From assembly GCA_023974075.1 (NCBI GenBank), contig CM043807.1:5706513-5770512 (forward strand): 64,000 nt of DNA, read 5' to 3'. Positions 23,215-34,769 of the stretch are shown one piece after another (within the stretch, counting starts at the first letter, position 1; the number at the start of each line of letters is the position of its first letter). The DNA comes from Chaenocephalus aceratus. Its lineage: Eukaryota; Chordata; Actinopteri; Perciformes; Channichthyidae. Position numbers and translations under genes: made by a program. Under the pieces are notes generated by a model. The model was not told where the DNA came from, did no database searches, and saw only the letters and a list, made by a program, of their open reading frames with translations.

Positions 23215-23724
23215 GTACAACACTCACATGCCTGCGTTGATCTCCTGGAGCGTCTCTACTCTTTCTTCTCCACATCTCTTGTCCACCATCAGAGATTGCA
23301 AACATTTCAGAAACAGCTAGAGGTAGGGGACAAACAACTTGTTCGCTGGGCATGTCAAAGACCTCCCTGCTTTGATCAAGACTTTAGGGAGCCTTTCAGC
23401 CCCTCTAGCAAAGGGACTGGAAAGCAAGCTTTGAAAATGCAGTATATCTACATGCTTGTCATGTTCCAGACACTGCTCTCAACCACTCAGGGCCTGCTTA
23501 AATACCTGCAGAAAGAAACAATTGACTTGGTGCAGGCAGTGGATTACAAAACAGCAGTTGAGAACACACTGAAAAGTTACCGAAGTAACGAGAAAGCACA
23601 TGAGGTCTATGACAAGACCAAGGCCCTGTGCAATGATCTTGATATTCCCCAAACTGTGACGCAGAGGAAGAAGCGTAGACACATGGAAGACTTTGTAGTC
23701 AAGGCATCATGTGGAGCAATGTGA
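23215..23724 (+). pseudogene. hAT TTF-type transposase, mid-region remnant
   Basis: One frame reads LLERLYSFFSTSLVHHQRLQ, then RWACQ, then YMLVMFQTLLSTTQGLLKYL, LDIPQ, KRRHMEDFVV. These are the helical insertion segments between the catalytic parts of TTF/ZMYM-type hAT transposases. The block between RWACQ and the PLAKG-like segment appears frame-shifted: an alternative frame gives a better match near 23370. A stop follows FVVKASCGAM. The C-terminal dimerisation domain is not found before the right end of the element. It cannot encode an active enzyme. Confidence 0.65.
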
Positions 23725-24200
23725 AACATTAAGCATAAATAAACTGGTGCACAAAACTCACATACCTGCATTTCAATGGACAGCATAAAAGGACACTGGG
23801 TTCTGGTGCTCAGATTAGCTATTGATGATTACGTTGATAAATCATATAAAACAAATAGCCAATCACACAAAAACAAGTTGCTGTGACTGTGAACATTAAA
23901 CAATTAACATTAAACTAAACAAACACAACAGTACGTTTTTGTCCTTCTAAAATAAAACATACATTTTGTCCACCGAGATAATACAGGCACCTTACCCTCA
24001 AGAGATCCTCACGTGCTTTGAGAATCTCCCACAATCCATTGACGTAACAAAGCTAATGCAGGCACATGTTTGTGACACCAGATGGCGCAATTGTGTATGT
24101 GCGTGTGGGGAGTCTTGCAGTAGAAAATTCGACTGTAGCGCCGCCACTGTGGGCTAAGCCCCGAATGTTTCCAGGTCCAGGCGACGCCCCTGGCCAAAGC

Positions 24201-24900
24201 CTACAAATCACACTATAATAAACCAGAATTACTGAAAATGATGGTTGAGATAGAGGGAGAATAAGTGAAGTAAAGGGAGATAAAGGAAGTGCCATGTGAA
24301 ATTAATTTGGTAAGAGCAGCCAGAAGAGAAAGAGAAATGGAGAGAGAGGAGGAGAGGAATGAGGGAGATGTCACACCTGTGGTTGAAATGTCGCCTTTAG
24401 AGGCTACTCTTCTTTTATCTCCTCTCATACTTCTTCAGCTTCCCGCCCTCTTTCTGTTCTCCTATTTACTTCCACATTATATACATCTCTCCCTCTCCCT
24501 CTCCCCACCACCTCTCACCCTGTCACTCTTTCCTCTCACCTCCCTCCCTCCCTCTCAAGTGTCCAGCTTGTCAGTGGTGAGTCTCAGTGAGGTAGCGCCC
24601 TCTGTCTGTGACTGTGTCCACTGTTACTGCAGTAGCACATTTTAAAACTTCAACCCTCCTCACCGAAGAATAAATCACTTTTGACAACAAAGATTTAAGT
24701 TACTTTGAGAGAATCTGAGTTGAAAATAGGTCATCTGGAACATAACAATTTGAGTTGAAGCAACATTTCTTTTATTTCTTTATCAATATGCCAGTTTAAC
24801 TGACATTTTGCCCATACATTTTATGTTAAGTAGATGAAGTATAAATTGTAATTGATGAAAGTGGTGTAACCATAGCCTGTTTGGCCTATCCAAACAGCTG
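24201..24900. other. No gene recognised; purine then pyrimidine tract
   Basis: GA-rich near 24240-24370 and CT-rich near 24420-24560. A 118-codon frame at 24289-24645 is low complexity and is not called. Confidence 0.45.
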
Positions 24901-25990
24901 TCTTCATTTAAATCATAAATCAAAACTCACCTCTTCAGAACTTTGTGTGGTTTTTTTTGTATCATGTGTTTATACATTTTACCCAGTAAGGCGTCCTTGA
25001 GCACGCAAAAAGGCAGCACGAGTGAGGCACCGGAATTACATTTAATATTTTTCCTTACGAAAAAAATTCCATACGTGTCGTCCCAGTGCGCTCCGGAGGC
25101 ACTAAGCGTGCTGTAGGCACCCTGTTAGAGTATGACAGTCAATTTTGGACCATGGATAATACTAGTCTGAGAGGGGACTATTCTGATCATGTTCAGGTTC
25201 ATATTATAGTATGTAGTGTCTCTAACAAAATGCATGTCAAGCTCTCCTGGACATTAGTCATGGAAAGGCTGATGGTATCACTCCTTGTCTTTTTGAGAAA
25301 CATAAATGAGCTGAAGCATCCAACCTGTCTATATAAGCAACTTACACCTAGCTCTAACATCCATACATATACAATGAGACATGCCACAAGAGGTTGCTAT
25401 CAAATCCCTAAAGCCAAAACAGAGTCTATGAAGAGCACAGTGCTGTGTAGAGCCATGGCTGCATGGAACACACTGCCAGATCAGATTTCTAAAGAAACAA
25501 CTAAAGCAAGCTTCAAAAGACGATTGAAGAGGCATCTAGAAGCCCACAGATTGTAAATTACACAAGCAGCAGACAGGTTATGGTAAACATACAGCAGCAC
25601 ACCGATTCATATAGGTTTTTTAAACACATGCAGGAATATGGTACTTTCGCTAACATAGACAACACACACAGCCTTTCACAGTTATGATGAGGATTGTATT
25701 TGTTTAGTTTGTTTTTACTCTAAAAGAAGCAAGGGAGACATTTGTAAAATCACTATTATTCTTATTGTTCTTTTTTTTTTCCTTTCCAAGGAAATGGGGA
25801 ATCAGAAAATAAGCTGTATGTGATGGTTGATATGAAAGTCACTGTTTGAAGGAAAATGTACGCCGTACACGATTTGTATCATTGTCTTGTAATGTACTGT
25901 CGAATGTCATGTTTTATGTTTTTTGTGGACCCCAGGAAGATTAGCTGTTGTTATGCAACAGCTAATGGGGATCCTAATAAACTATAAACT
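24900..25990 (+). mobile_element. Non-LTR retrotransposon 3' ends
   Basis: The main copy runs from about 25086 to 25990. It encodes the RT C-terminal tail, then a 3' UTR with GGACCCCAGGAAGATTAGCT and a stem around GCAACAGCTAATGGGGATCC, ending in AATAAACTATAAACTATAAA, a simple repeated tail. A shorter fragment near 24905-24950 gives KTHLFRTL in one frame, a remnant of another LINE C-terminus. Clade not assigned. Confidence 0.75.
25086..25556 (+). pseudogene. LINE RT C-terminal fragment
   Basis: The frame reads NINELKHPTCLYKQL, then NIHTYTMRHATRGCYQIP, KTESMKSTVL, AWNTLPDQI and KASFKRRLKRHL before the stop. This tail is typical of fish LINE ORF2 proteins. The upstream half of the frame does not resemble RT and may be frame-shifted. 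The methionine at the start is accidental. Confidence 0.7.
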
Positions 25991-26009
25991 ATAAACTATA
26001 CTGGGACAT

Positions 26010-26225
26010 GTCTCCATGCTTTAATATTCAAAAAGCTCTTAATTTTTCTCTCGTCTGCCTGTGCTGCAGCACCTATCTTCACCCTCTGTCTGAAACCAGA
26101 GCCCAGTCTGCTCTGATTGGTTAGCTGGCCTGCTCTGTTGTGATTGTTCAACTGCTTAGAGATGTCCCGCCCCTTAGCGTACAATGTGTTGGAGCACTAG
26201 CCAATAGAAGCGTGAGTATTAGTTA
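26010..26225 (-). repeat. Interspersed repeat, copy 2 of 3, inverted
   Basis: Reverse-complement copy of 19540-19728, starting directly after the LINE tail at 25990. Confidence 0.7.
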
Positions 26226-26796
26226 GTGATGTCACTATGTTACTGAAGTAAACAAAGCAGTCCAATGGAGTCATTTCAGGCAGGGTGTGGGAGAGAAACT
26301 CCTGGCTGTAGTGTGTATATAACACACTACAGCCAAAAAAAGCAAATAGGGCCCGTTTCACTTCAGGTCAACCTTTACTGCTACTTAATATGAAAAAGTG
26401 CACCCTCATTTATATACAATGAAATAAAAAAAACATACAAACTAGAAATAAACTATCTGCTGGTCTGGAAGTACAGCTGACAGCTTATTGGACGTGCTGT
26501 CCCATGTGTCTCAGAGCTGGTTTACAGTGTGTCCTTGCTCCAATGCCAACAAGACAGGTCCCTATACATTTATTGAATGTAATGAATTCAGGCGACGTGC
26601 GCGTTTGACAGACGACGCAGCAGCTCGACAGCAGCAGACGCCAATGTGAAATATATGCTGGTGCATGTGTTAAAATATGCAGGATGAATTCAGAAGATAC
26701 CGCCCCGCAGAAGTGTTTTGAACCCTTCTGTATCCAAACATTAGCAGAGTGTGAAAGCTTTTTGCGCAGCTGCGTGGTGGAGTTACAGTCTGAACA
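26226..26796. other. No gene recognised
   Basis: Contains a short palindrome CTGTAGTGTGTATATAACAC with ACTACAG near 26307-26333. No gene. Confidence 0.4.
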
Positions 26797-26894
26797 GTGG
26801 CAGTTCTAGACCAATTTGACTGGGGGTGTCAGGCAGGGGCCAGTTATTTTCTGAGGGGGACACAATAAATGCAGGACGAAAAAGACAAAGACAG

Positions 26895-28170
26895 TATAAT
26901 AATAATAATAATAACTGATATTTCTATAGCGCCTTTCAAGGGACCCAAGGTCGCTTTACAGGAATAGGGCAAGCACAAACAAAACAAAACAAACAAAGGT
27001 CAGACAGACAAAACAACAGATCGATTTAAGGGCCGAAATCCTTGATAAACAGATGGGACTTGAGGGCCCTTTTGAAGGCGTCCAGTGTGGGGATGTTGCG
27101 AATCTGCAGGGAGAGCGTTCCAGAGGGTTGGGGCTGCCACACTGAAGGCTCTGTCCCCCGAAGGTTCTCAGTTTGGTGCGGGGGGTGGTGAGCAGGCCAG
27201 AGTCTGAAGACCGCAGGTTCCGGGGTGGGGCATGTGGGTGGAGGATGTCCGATAGGTACTGGGGGGCAAGGGCATGGAGGGACTTGTAGTCAGGAGGAGG
27301 ACTTTATAAGTTATGCGGAACTTGACCGGCAACCAGTGGAGGTGGATGAGGGTGGGAGTGATGTGCTGCCACGGCTTTGTGTGTGTGAGGACCCGAGCTG
27401 CACAGTTTTGGACATACTGGAGCCTGTCCAGGGTTTTGTTGGGAACCCCGAACAGGACACCATTGCAGTAGTCCAAGCGGGTGGTGACAAATGCACCAGG
27501 GTCTCGGCAACCGACTCCGAGAGTGACGGTCGGAGTCTGGCAATGTTCCGCAGGTGGTAGAAAGCCGATTTGGTCACTGATTTGACATGGGAATGGAAGG
27601 AAAGGGTGGAGTCGAGGATCACACCCAGGTTGCGGGCTTCAGGAGATGGGGAGATGGAGCAGCCGTCGACCTCAAGGACAAAGTCACCAACCTTCTGGAG
27701 CAGGGCCTTGGGTGCCACAACCATGAGCTCTGTTTTACTGCTGTTCAGCTTCAGATAGTTTGAAGACATCCATGTCTTGATGTCATGCAGGCAGTTGATG
27801 AGAGACTGAGGGGGGAGCTGGAGGATGGAGTGGTGCTGAGATACAGTTGGGTATCATCAGCATAGCAGTGGAAGTTGAGTCCATGATGTCGGATGATCTG
27901 GCGAGGGGGAACATGTAAATGGTGAACAGGAGGGGGGCCAAGTACAGAGCCCTGGGGTACACCGTGGTGGACTGGGGTCGGGGGTGAGTTTGAGCCACTG
28001 ATGGAGACAAACTGTTTCCTGTTGTGAGGTAGGATGTCAACCAGGACAGCGCTGTGCCAGTGACACCCAGGAGGTCTGAGAGGCGGGTGAGGAGGATGTT
28101 GTGAGAGATGGTGTCAAACGCTGCAGAGAGGTCCAGGAGGATGAGGATGCTGAGTATGAAGTAATTGCGC
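26895..28170 (-). mobile_element. L2-like LINE, 5'-truncated, inserted in a hAT
   Basis: Minus-strand LINE. Its 3' end is at about 26895, with a TAA-repeat tail and the GCGCCTTTCAAGGGACCC signature. The RT spans about 28170-27170 in changing frames: a DLSAAFDTI box, then a GSVLGPLLF-like stretch near 27950, YADDTQLYLS near 27865-27840, RNLGVILDSTLSFHSHVK near 27650, MDYCNGVLFG near 27470 and a HWLPV-type stretch near 27340. At least two frame changes make it inactive. It stops abruptly at 28170, as 5'-truncated copies do. Confidence 0.87.
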
Positions 28171-28187
28171 ATAAAACAACAAAACAA
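27168..28187 (-). pseudogene. L2-like reverse transcriptase, frame-shifted
   Basis: Three successive frames are needed: 28187-27783, 27769-27311 and 27476-27168. The catalytic YADD is recoverable only in a frame different from its upstream block. The family is judged from the DLSAAFDTI, LLF.IYMFPLA, YADD and LDSTLSFHSHV motifs. The enzyme would act in target-primed reverse transcription. This copy lacks the endonuclease and the RT fingers. Confidence 0.8.
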
Positions 28188-28242
28188 TACAGTTATTGGT
28201 ATTTGATTTAGTACACATAGATATAGTGTTTACGCTCTAATG

Positions 28243-28994
28243 CAGGGGTCTCCAACCTTTTTTGGATGAGAGCTACTTTCAGAAAGTAAAACAAGTCGTG
28301 AGCTACTTTTACTCCTCTTTTTTTGTTTTTTGCAGTGTATATATTTAGCACATTTTAAGATTATTATATGCTTACCTTTAACCTTTGTGTGCTTTTTGGG
28401 TCTGTGGGACCCGTTTTCAGTGTTTACTAAAAGAACATGTATGCAATCTAATTATTTTAACCTGCTATATTTGGGGGGTGGACCTCACATCCTAAAGGGG
28501 GGTCCGGGGGCATGCACCACCGGGAAGATTTATTTTTAAATGTTGAAGTGAAATGCATCAATCTGGTGCACTTTGAGCACACATGAATGTATGGATACAG
28601 CTCTCAACACTCAGATGAAAGGGAGCTGTATACTTTTCAATAATCCAAACATCTTAGAATATGTCACAACCAATAACAAATCATTTAAACTTGTTTATTC
28701 TTATCTTATGTTACCTAGTTAGCATTCTTTCTTTTTTATTTATGCATATTTTACTAATCACTTCCCCTTTTAAACTGTTGCAGGAACGTGATTGGTCGAT
28801 ATTCATTGTGGGGGGTGGGGGGAGGAGGGGTGTTAGATAGATATAGAGTTGTAGTAAGTAGATAGAGTTCGCTATGATTGAGGTTTCGTTTATGCATAGG
28901 GGAGATTCTTTTAATTACATTTTGGATTTGCTTGGCGAGCTGAGGGCTTTGCGAGCTACCGGTAGCTCGCAATCGATGTGGTTGGAGACCCCTG
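28243..28994. mobile_element. Nested hAT element, TSD 6 of 8
   Basis: Left end CAGGGGTCTCCAACC; the right end is its exact reverse complement GGTTGGAGACCCCTG. Flanks CTCTAATG and TTCGAATG match at 6 of 8. Interior words GAGAGCTACTTTC and GTAGCTCGCAATC mark a Charlie-like fish hAT. An inverted G-rich/C-rich block (28480-28590) shared with 2393-3790 suggests yet another hAT fragment inside it. Confidence 0.82.
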
Positions 28995-29159
28995 TTCGAA
29001 TGGTCCAACTAGAATGACAAATAGCGTTCGTTACGCCTATTCCGTCAGCCAATAATCATTTAATCATAAACTTTTTTTTCATTTTCAGGGGGGCCACAGG
29101 GGGTCCAGAGTCAGTGTTAGGGGGCACTGGCCCCCCCTAGAACCGCCCCTGAGTCTGAA

Positions 29160-30740
29160 AGGAGCTGCTGATGGATTAGAGAGCTTCACTTTGAATCCCA
29201 GATTTAGTTTCTTTACCATCATGCCTCATTGATTCTAACCAAACTAGACAGAGACTTCAGCAGCTTTACCAAAATGCTGCTTGTTGGAGGCTCGGAGAGA
29301 TGCAAAGTGCTCTCTGTTGCTGAGCCACAAAGGGCTGATTCCTGACTCTACTATTTGGCTCTCCTCAAGCAAGAGGTGCTCTTAAAGGCAGTGATAGTGT
29401 TTTTCCTTTAACATGAGAGAAGTGAGCTTACAAAAAGTAAAATCTGTTCAAATAAAACTTCAAAGCACGAGAGGCAATGTTTGCACTCAGAGATATATTT
29501 TTCCCTTCTAATAAATAAGAAAATATTACACATTAAAGTAATTTTGATCAGAAAACAAACTATATATAAAAGGTGTTTAGTCACTGAAGGCTTACATCGC
29601 CAAAGCTTTACTTCAATATTTCATCTTCCATTCACAGTCGAATAGTTTTGCGCACTAGAACATAAACAATTGTATTTGATATTCCCAGTTTGATTACATT
29701 TTACACTCTTCAACAACAACAAAAAGTTCTTTAAACGACAAACACAATTATTATTTTTTGCTTTCCGGGATTGAAAGCCGCAAAATACATCTATCATTGG
29801 CAATAAAACGGCGAGTATTTCCAAATAGATCCGGGATTTAATGTTCATGATGACCCCCGCCCTCGTGTTATTTGAATGGTGATGTCTGAAGGTAACTCTC
29901 TAATTATGTTGTATTTTCTCCCTTTGCCAAAAGTAATTGAGTAAAATAATCAAAATCTTAAATTCCCTTAATGAAATCAGAATTAAAAGACACTCAGTGG
30001 TTCGTGAGTACTTGCTTGATTCCTTTCAGTTTCTTTATTAAAAGTTGCTAAGCGTCATCAAATTGAAAAACACACTGAGTAATTATCTAGAAAGAGCACC
30101 TGGGCACTGGGAATCTCATTATATTATATTATAACCACCACTCAACACACATGACATGGAGAGGAAAGAAGAGGAATCAGACAAAAAGGAAGATGGTTGA
30201 AGGGAGCACCGAAACAAACGATGAGAGGAGAAATCACAAGGATTCAAAAAGACCTCGACCACATAGAGGGAGAAGCCTTTCTAGTTGCTAATGGACAGGA
30301 TTAGTGGATCATAGGCTTATAATATAATACGTGGTATGACTCACAAACATCAGAAATGGTGAAAGAATAATTCAAATCTCTCCAATACCTTTTCTATATC
30401 TGAATTTATTTCAAAAGGTTTTATATCTGTAAAGTTTCAAACACACTGTTGTAGAGCATAAAGGCAGCAGTACTTGTTAAAAACAATGAGGCTATTCCAA
30501 CATGATACACCTGGTTTGTTTCTGCATGTTTTCTCTGATCTGTTGTAGGAGTAGACAATGACCAGTGAGAGGCAGTGTTTCCTCTAAACTGACAAAACAT
30601 GTTTTCTATATATCGCTTTTTATTACCATGACTCTATCTTTCTCTGTGCCTGAAACTACAACTTTCTCCACCCCTTTTTCAACCTCAGCCAGCTCAATAC
30701 TCAAACTCACTCACACAAAGCTTACTATCAACGAGTTTTG
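29160..30740. other. Long tract without recognised features
   Basis: Ordinary AT-rich DNA. Short frames at 29621-29848 and elsewhere show no domain. It could be intronic, but no splice-linked exon can be shown. Confidence 0.4.
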
Positions 30741-30749
30741 TGTGTGTGG

Positions 30750-30821
<72 letters not shown>
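30741..30821. repeat. (TG)n microsatellite
   Basis: About 40 uninterrupted TG units. Confidence 0.95.
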
Positions 30822-30823
<2 letters not shown>

Positions 30824-30908
30824 AGAACACCTCCCGGCCGATTTTGAACAACCTCAACACTCAGACCGATGCCCAAACCCTGTCAGGCCATGTGAGGTCA
30901 TGTACCAG

Positions 30909-30910
<2 letters not shown>

Positions 30911-30976
<66 letters not shown>

Positions 30977-30990
30977 CGTAGTAGTAGTAA
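30911..30990. repeat. (AGT)n trinucleotide microsatellite
   Basis: About 26 AGT units with one GTCGTA break near 30976. Confidence 0.95.
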
Positions 30991-31239
30991 TACCATCCAT
31001 ACCCTAAATTGTCCTCACACACCAATCAGTTGTCAATAAGTCTCTGCAAAACGTAATTTAAAACATTGTGATAGATTTCCTAGTGTGGCACAGCTCCTTT
31101 CTGTGCCTGTTGTAGTGTGCAGGTGTTACCCAGCAGGGCCTCATGCTCTCCCGAGCCTCGTTGAGCTGCGAGTGTGGCTACAGACGGAGTTCACTCCATC
31201 ACAGAGGGGTAGGGTTGAGGGAGTGGTTTGGGATTGGGC

Positions 31240-31271
31240 CTTAATCTCAGGGTCGTGGGACCCTTCTGACA
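31240..31271 (+). pseudogene. Chimeric tRNA remnant: Lys anticodon arm joined to Leu 3' end
   Basis: CTTAATCTCAGGGTCGTGGG (31240-31259) is the anticodon-to-T-arm part of tRNA-Lys(CTT). It runs directly into ACCCTTCTGACA, the 3' end of tRNA-Leu, and then into TATTTTACCTGCAGG, the downstream flank of the Leu copies at 404 and 33901. It is therefore a join of the two tRNA types, not a functional gene. Confidence 0.65.
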
Positions 31272-31529
31272 ATATTTTACCTGCAGGTCAGATGGTTGAC
31301 AAGTAGATGTGTGATTAGTTTCTCCTATAACGTATGGATGCATTAGTCTTAAAAAAAAGAAGCATGCAAAGATGATTGTTGACTACTAAGACTGACTGCA
31401 GAGGAAAGATCAATTAGCTTATTGCACAAGTCAGCTGTAACATAAAACCAGCACATCTGTTCCTGTTGTTGAGAAGTTCATTTACAGAATGTAATTAGAA
31501 GTCTACAATTAGAAATACAAGCCTCCATC

Positions 31530-31847
31530 TAGGCCTGTCACGATAATGAATTTTGTTGGACGATACATTTTCCCGGAAATTATTGCGATAAACGATAATA
31601 TTGTCGGCACCGTTGTAAGACCATTTTAGACCACTGACATAATGATAATATATAATAATAATTCAAGTACATCCTTCAAACAGAACTTTGTATTGAACAT
31701 TCAACATTGCAAATGAAATGTGAAATAATATTCAAATATATAAATGATATATAATAAATAAAATAAATAGATTTAATTATAACAAATTAATTAAAATCAC
31801 ACACAACCAAAACAATCAATTAAATAGACTCCGGCTGGAAAACAGAG

Positions 31848-31895
<48 letters not shown>

Positions 31896-32137
31896 TATGA
31901 GCACACATTGTCTCACAAGCAAAAAAAACCTCCTTAAAACAACAGTCAAGTGTACAGTGTACACTGTCCATAACGCGCCGGGCTGGCAGCCACAGCGCTC
32001 CTGGCTAAAATGCTGGTCACATCCTTATGTAACCAAACACGCATGTAAACGGCAATTTATCGAGCTCAGAAAAGTTATCGAGTCCATTTGTATTTATCGT
32101 ACGATAAGTCAATTTGTTGATTATCGCGACAGGCCTA
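31530..32137. mobile_element. Short hAT MITE with perfect TSD
   Basis: Ends TAGGCCTGTCACGATAAT and (reverse complement) TAGGCCTGTCGCGATAAT; CCTCCATC at 31522-31529 and 32138-32145. AT-rich inside, with a (AT)n run at 31859-31884. No coding capacity. Confidence 0.93.
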
Positions 32138-32218
32138 CCTCCATCCACCCTTGGAAGTGTTTTCAGTCCATTACAGTGAACTCAGCTCCGAAATATGACC
32201 ACATTTCAACCAATTATA

Positions 32219-32248
32219 GCCCGGCTGGATCAGTCGGTAGAGCATGAG
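32219..32248 (+). pseudogene. tRNA-Lys, 5' half only
   Basis: GCCCGGCTGGATCAGTCGGT and on to AGCATGAG equals tRNA-Lys positions 1-30 with a two-base change in the D stem. The sequence then switches to GCCCTAGCCACACAGAGACG, the start of an unrelated repeat, at the anticodon stem. Confidence 0.85.
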
Positions 32249-33010
32249 GCCCTAGCCACACAGAGACGGTAACGAAAATGAACCGAATTCGATATATAAA
32301 AAAGTCTTCCGTCCACACGCAATCGGCACCAGAAACGTGTCCGTCCACACGAGACCGCTCGACCCGCTGGAGACATATGCCAGGCCTGTAATTGGCGCTG
32401 TACTTCCGCCACAAAATACACCAAAAGCAGCGAAGAAGACTTCCCGAGCATTAGCCCTTCGGTTTATTCTCCGCGGTGGATTTAGCAGCAGAGGTGGGGG
32501 AGAGGGTTCTGGCTCTTTTTCTCCCTCCCGAGGCAAGCGTGTGCTCCTGCTGTAAATCTCTCCGGTAGTCCACCAGCAGATGAAAAACACCCACCTCTCC
32601 GCCTCTTCCAAGGGACGAGGGAACCGTGCAGCAGAGTTTCCGTTACAATTTATTTTCGCCGGTCAACATGTCCGTTAAAGTTTAAATCTTCTGGACAAAA
32701 TTATAAAAGTGCAGGTCAAAGGTCTTCTTAGTTATTTATTGAGCTTTAAAACAAATGAATAACGACTCTATATAATAATATAAGAATAATACACGGAGTC
32801 TCTCTTTTCCTCCCTCTCTCCTGACAGCCCGTCAGTATTTTCGTTATCAGGAAATGATCGTATAGGGCGTAATCATGGAGCCATTTGGCCCCCCAGAGCG
32901 TTGCGTCCGCAGATCTACCCACCTTGGGACCCTTTATCGTTATCGTTATCTGCGTTTCCCTGTCGGCCTCGTGTGGCCGAACCGTCTACTCTATATAATA
33001 GAGAACTGTA
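32249..33010. mobile_element. Probable MITE breaking tRNA-Lys
   Basis: Begins GCCCTAGCCACACAGAGACG at the tRNA break; a partly matching inverted word (CCTCGTGTGGCC) occurs near 32970. The right edge is not resolved and the missing tRNA half is not found beyond it. Confidence 0.4.
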
Positions 33011-33014
33011 GCGG

Positions 33015-33660
33015 ATATGACCCGTTTCATCTGAAGTTAAAAGCATCAATCTGGTGCACTTTGAGAGCAAAATGAAGAGATCTATGGATATATCTCAACA
33101 CCCACATGAAACAGAACTGTAAACAGATTTACTTTTTCTTTATGGATATTTTACAAATCACTCCCCTTTTAAGACCGAAATGTCTACATGCATAGCAGAA
33201 GATGGCATCTTTTTTACATGAATATTCCAGCCAATCTCTGTTTTGAAACCATGAGCTGCAAAATGAGCGCCTTACCCCACTGTACAGGCGAGTTGGGTAC
33301 TTTTTAAAATATACCTGTGCAGGCTCTGTTTAGCCGAGGTCCTCTGGCACTTGCGGGCCGCCGAGGGGTGGCGGTGTTTGGGGCAACGAAGACGGCTGCG
33401 GCTGCTCCGCCTCCGTGGGCGAGGCGGGCAAAGCTGGCGAGTCGGGCGGGAGTACTGACCATGACAGTGGCCGCGGGTAACGCAATGTCCCCATGATCTA
33501 AACTGTTATTACCTGCAGTAGATGCAGTGTTACTGCTGGCGATAAGGGCTGGTTGTTTTAACCATTTTCTGATGTCCATCATTGACTGCTGTGTAAGCAC
33601 CTTGCAGATGACGAACGCGCAGCGGCACAGGTCACGCACACCTGACATAATAACGTTACT
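33015..33660 (-). mobile_element. hAT TTF-type fragment with N-terminal reading frame
   Basis: The minus strand carries the CACCAGATTGATGCTTTTAA motif (33055-33037) shared with 2393-3790. Frame 33648-33304 includes MMDIRKWLKQPALIASS, like the MDIRKFF start of TTF-type hAT transposases, then Ala/Pro-rich low-complexity sequence to a stop. Ends were not found. Confidence 0.45.
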
Positions 33661-33900
33661 TACCGTTTAAATTGACAAAATAAATGCAGCAGACAATGTT
33701 ATTTAACCGATTCAACATGTCGAATCAGCGGCGGAAGGTCTCGGCACGGCCGAAAAGACACGACGGTGCAGTACACACCAATCTGAGTCGGGCGACACGA
33801 CGCTCATCGACGGCCCGACATCTATCCACGCCAAATATCGGCTCGGTGTGTAAGGACCTTAAGGTGCGACACTGAAAGATTTACTTTTTCCTGGGCAAAG

Positions 33901-33953
33901 GGGACTTCTGGTCTCCAAATGGGGCTGTGGGTTTAAATCCCTCTCTCTTGACA
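33901..33953 (+). pseudogene. tRNA-Leu, 3' half only
   Basis: GGGACTTCTGGTCTCC starts with the intron end and the 3' anticodon stem of tRNA-Leu(CAA), then the variable arm (altered), GGGTTTAAATCCC as B box, and CTTGACA as 3' end. The 5' half is absent. Downstream GTGTTTTACCTGCAGG matches the flank of the Leu copy at 404. Confidence 0.85.
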
Positions 33954-34270
33954 GAGTGTTTTACCTGCAGGATTCATCTCTGTAGGTCAGGGGTGCCAAA
34001 CCAGACACATCTCGATCGACTGGGAATCTCCCCGCGATCGACCGAGATGTGTCTAAAAATAGAACAACAATATTCTGTTTTATCGTTAATGTCCTATAAC
34101 ATAATCTTCCTGTGCCAGAATAATGCACTTGAACGCATCAAAGCTTTGTGATTGGCCGGCGTGACCCCACGTGTCGGGGCGTGGCTAGTGGGCAGTGCAC
34201 TAGTTTGCTGACGTTGTCCGTGTCAACAGGAGTGACAGTCCGCACTCCGCACACACACAAGACCGCAATT

Positions 34271-34461
34271 ATGGCAGAAGCAAAAAAGCCCAAAATATAT
34301 AATTTTCACTCCGAGTGGGAGGATGATTATTCTATTCCAATTCAAAGTCCATCTGTCTCATCTGCAATACGAGCGTGGCTTTATCGAAGAAGGGTAATTT
34401 AGGAGCGGCATTTCAAAACAGTGCACAAATGCTACGAGTCAGAATTCCATCCTAATTCGAG
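34271..34461 (+). pseudogene. hAT transposase N-terminus, GTF2IRD2/ZBED5-like
   Basis: Starts MAEAKKPKIYNFHSEWEDDY, as in GTF2IRD2/ZBED5/SCAND3-like hAT transposases. After a deletion and frame change near 34395 it resumes ERHFKTVHKCYESEFHPNSR, the His part of the BED-type finger and what follows. The frame is then cut by the inserted element at about 34462 and continues at 36495. Confidence 0.75.
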
Positions 34462-34769
34462 AGGGGTCTGCCTGCAGACCTCCACTCTCAGGACAGTTCC
34501 GGTGCAGACCTCCACTCTCAGGACACCTCCACTGTCAGTAAAGGAAGTGCACGCTAAGAATTCCAAAATAAAATCACCACTATCAGTACAGTGCCACTTT
34601 CCAAACAGGAAATGCACGCAAATACAAAATAAAATCGGATCGTGACACTTATTATATACATATGTATATATCTATATATATATATAGACAAGCCCGCCTT
34701 AACCTGCCATCAGGCCCTGGGGCTGATGAGTTTTGTAGGCCCCCTATTTAAACAACAAATCAAAGTAAT

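Larger units (their letters stand above)
20177..24192 (+). mobile_element. 4-kb hAT element (TTF/ZMYM-type), decayed, perfect TSD
   Basis: Left end AATGGGCGTCGCCTGG and right end (reverse complement) CAGGGGCGTCGCCTGG are flanked by GCCAAAGC at 20169-20176 and 24193-24200. Both ends share a CGGGGCTTAGCC-type block further in. Transposase remnants lie at 22400-22678 and 23215-23724 on the plus strand. A second hAT is nested at 20747-21972. The G-rich motif near 22927 is shared with other hAT copies in the window. Size and coding content suggest a once-autonomous element, now inactive through frame loss. Confidence 0.88.
26805..29151. mobile_element. hAT element with perfect TSD, carrying two insertions
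   Basis: Left end CAGTGGCAGTTCTAGACC, right end (reverse complement) CAGGGGCGGTTCTAGGGG; AGTCTGAA at 26797-26804 and 29152-29159. Without the LINE (about 26895-28170) and the nested hAT (28243-28994) only about 320 bp of its own sequence remains, so it was a short non-autonomous copy. Confidence 0.92.

Noticed and set aside
27225..27560. 111-codon plus-strand frame
   Set aside because: Opposite strand of the LINE reverse transcriptase.
33684..33875. Arg/Ser-rich 63-codon frame resembling a basic peptide
   Set aside because: Lies in CpG-rich repeat-like sequence next to a hAT fragment; no family match seen.
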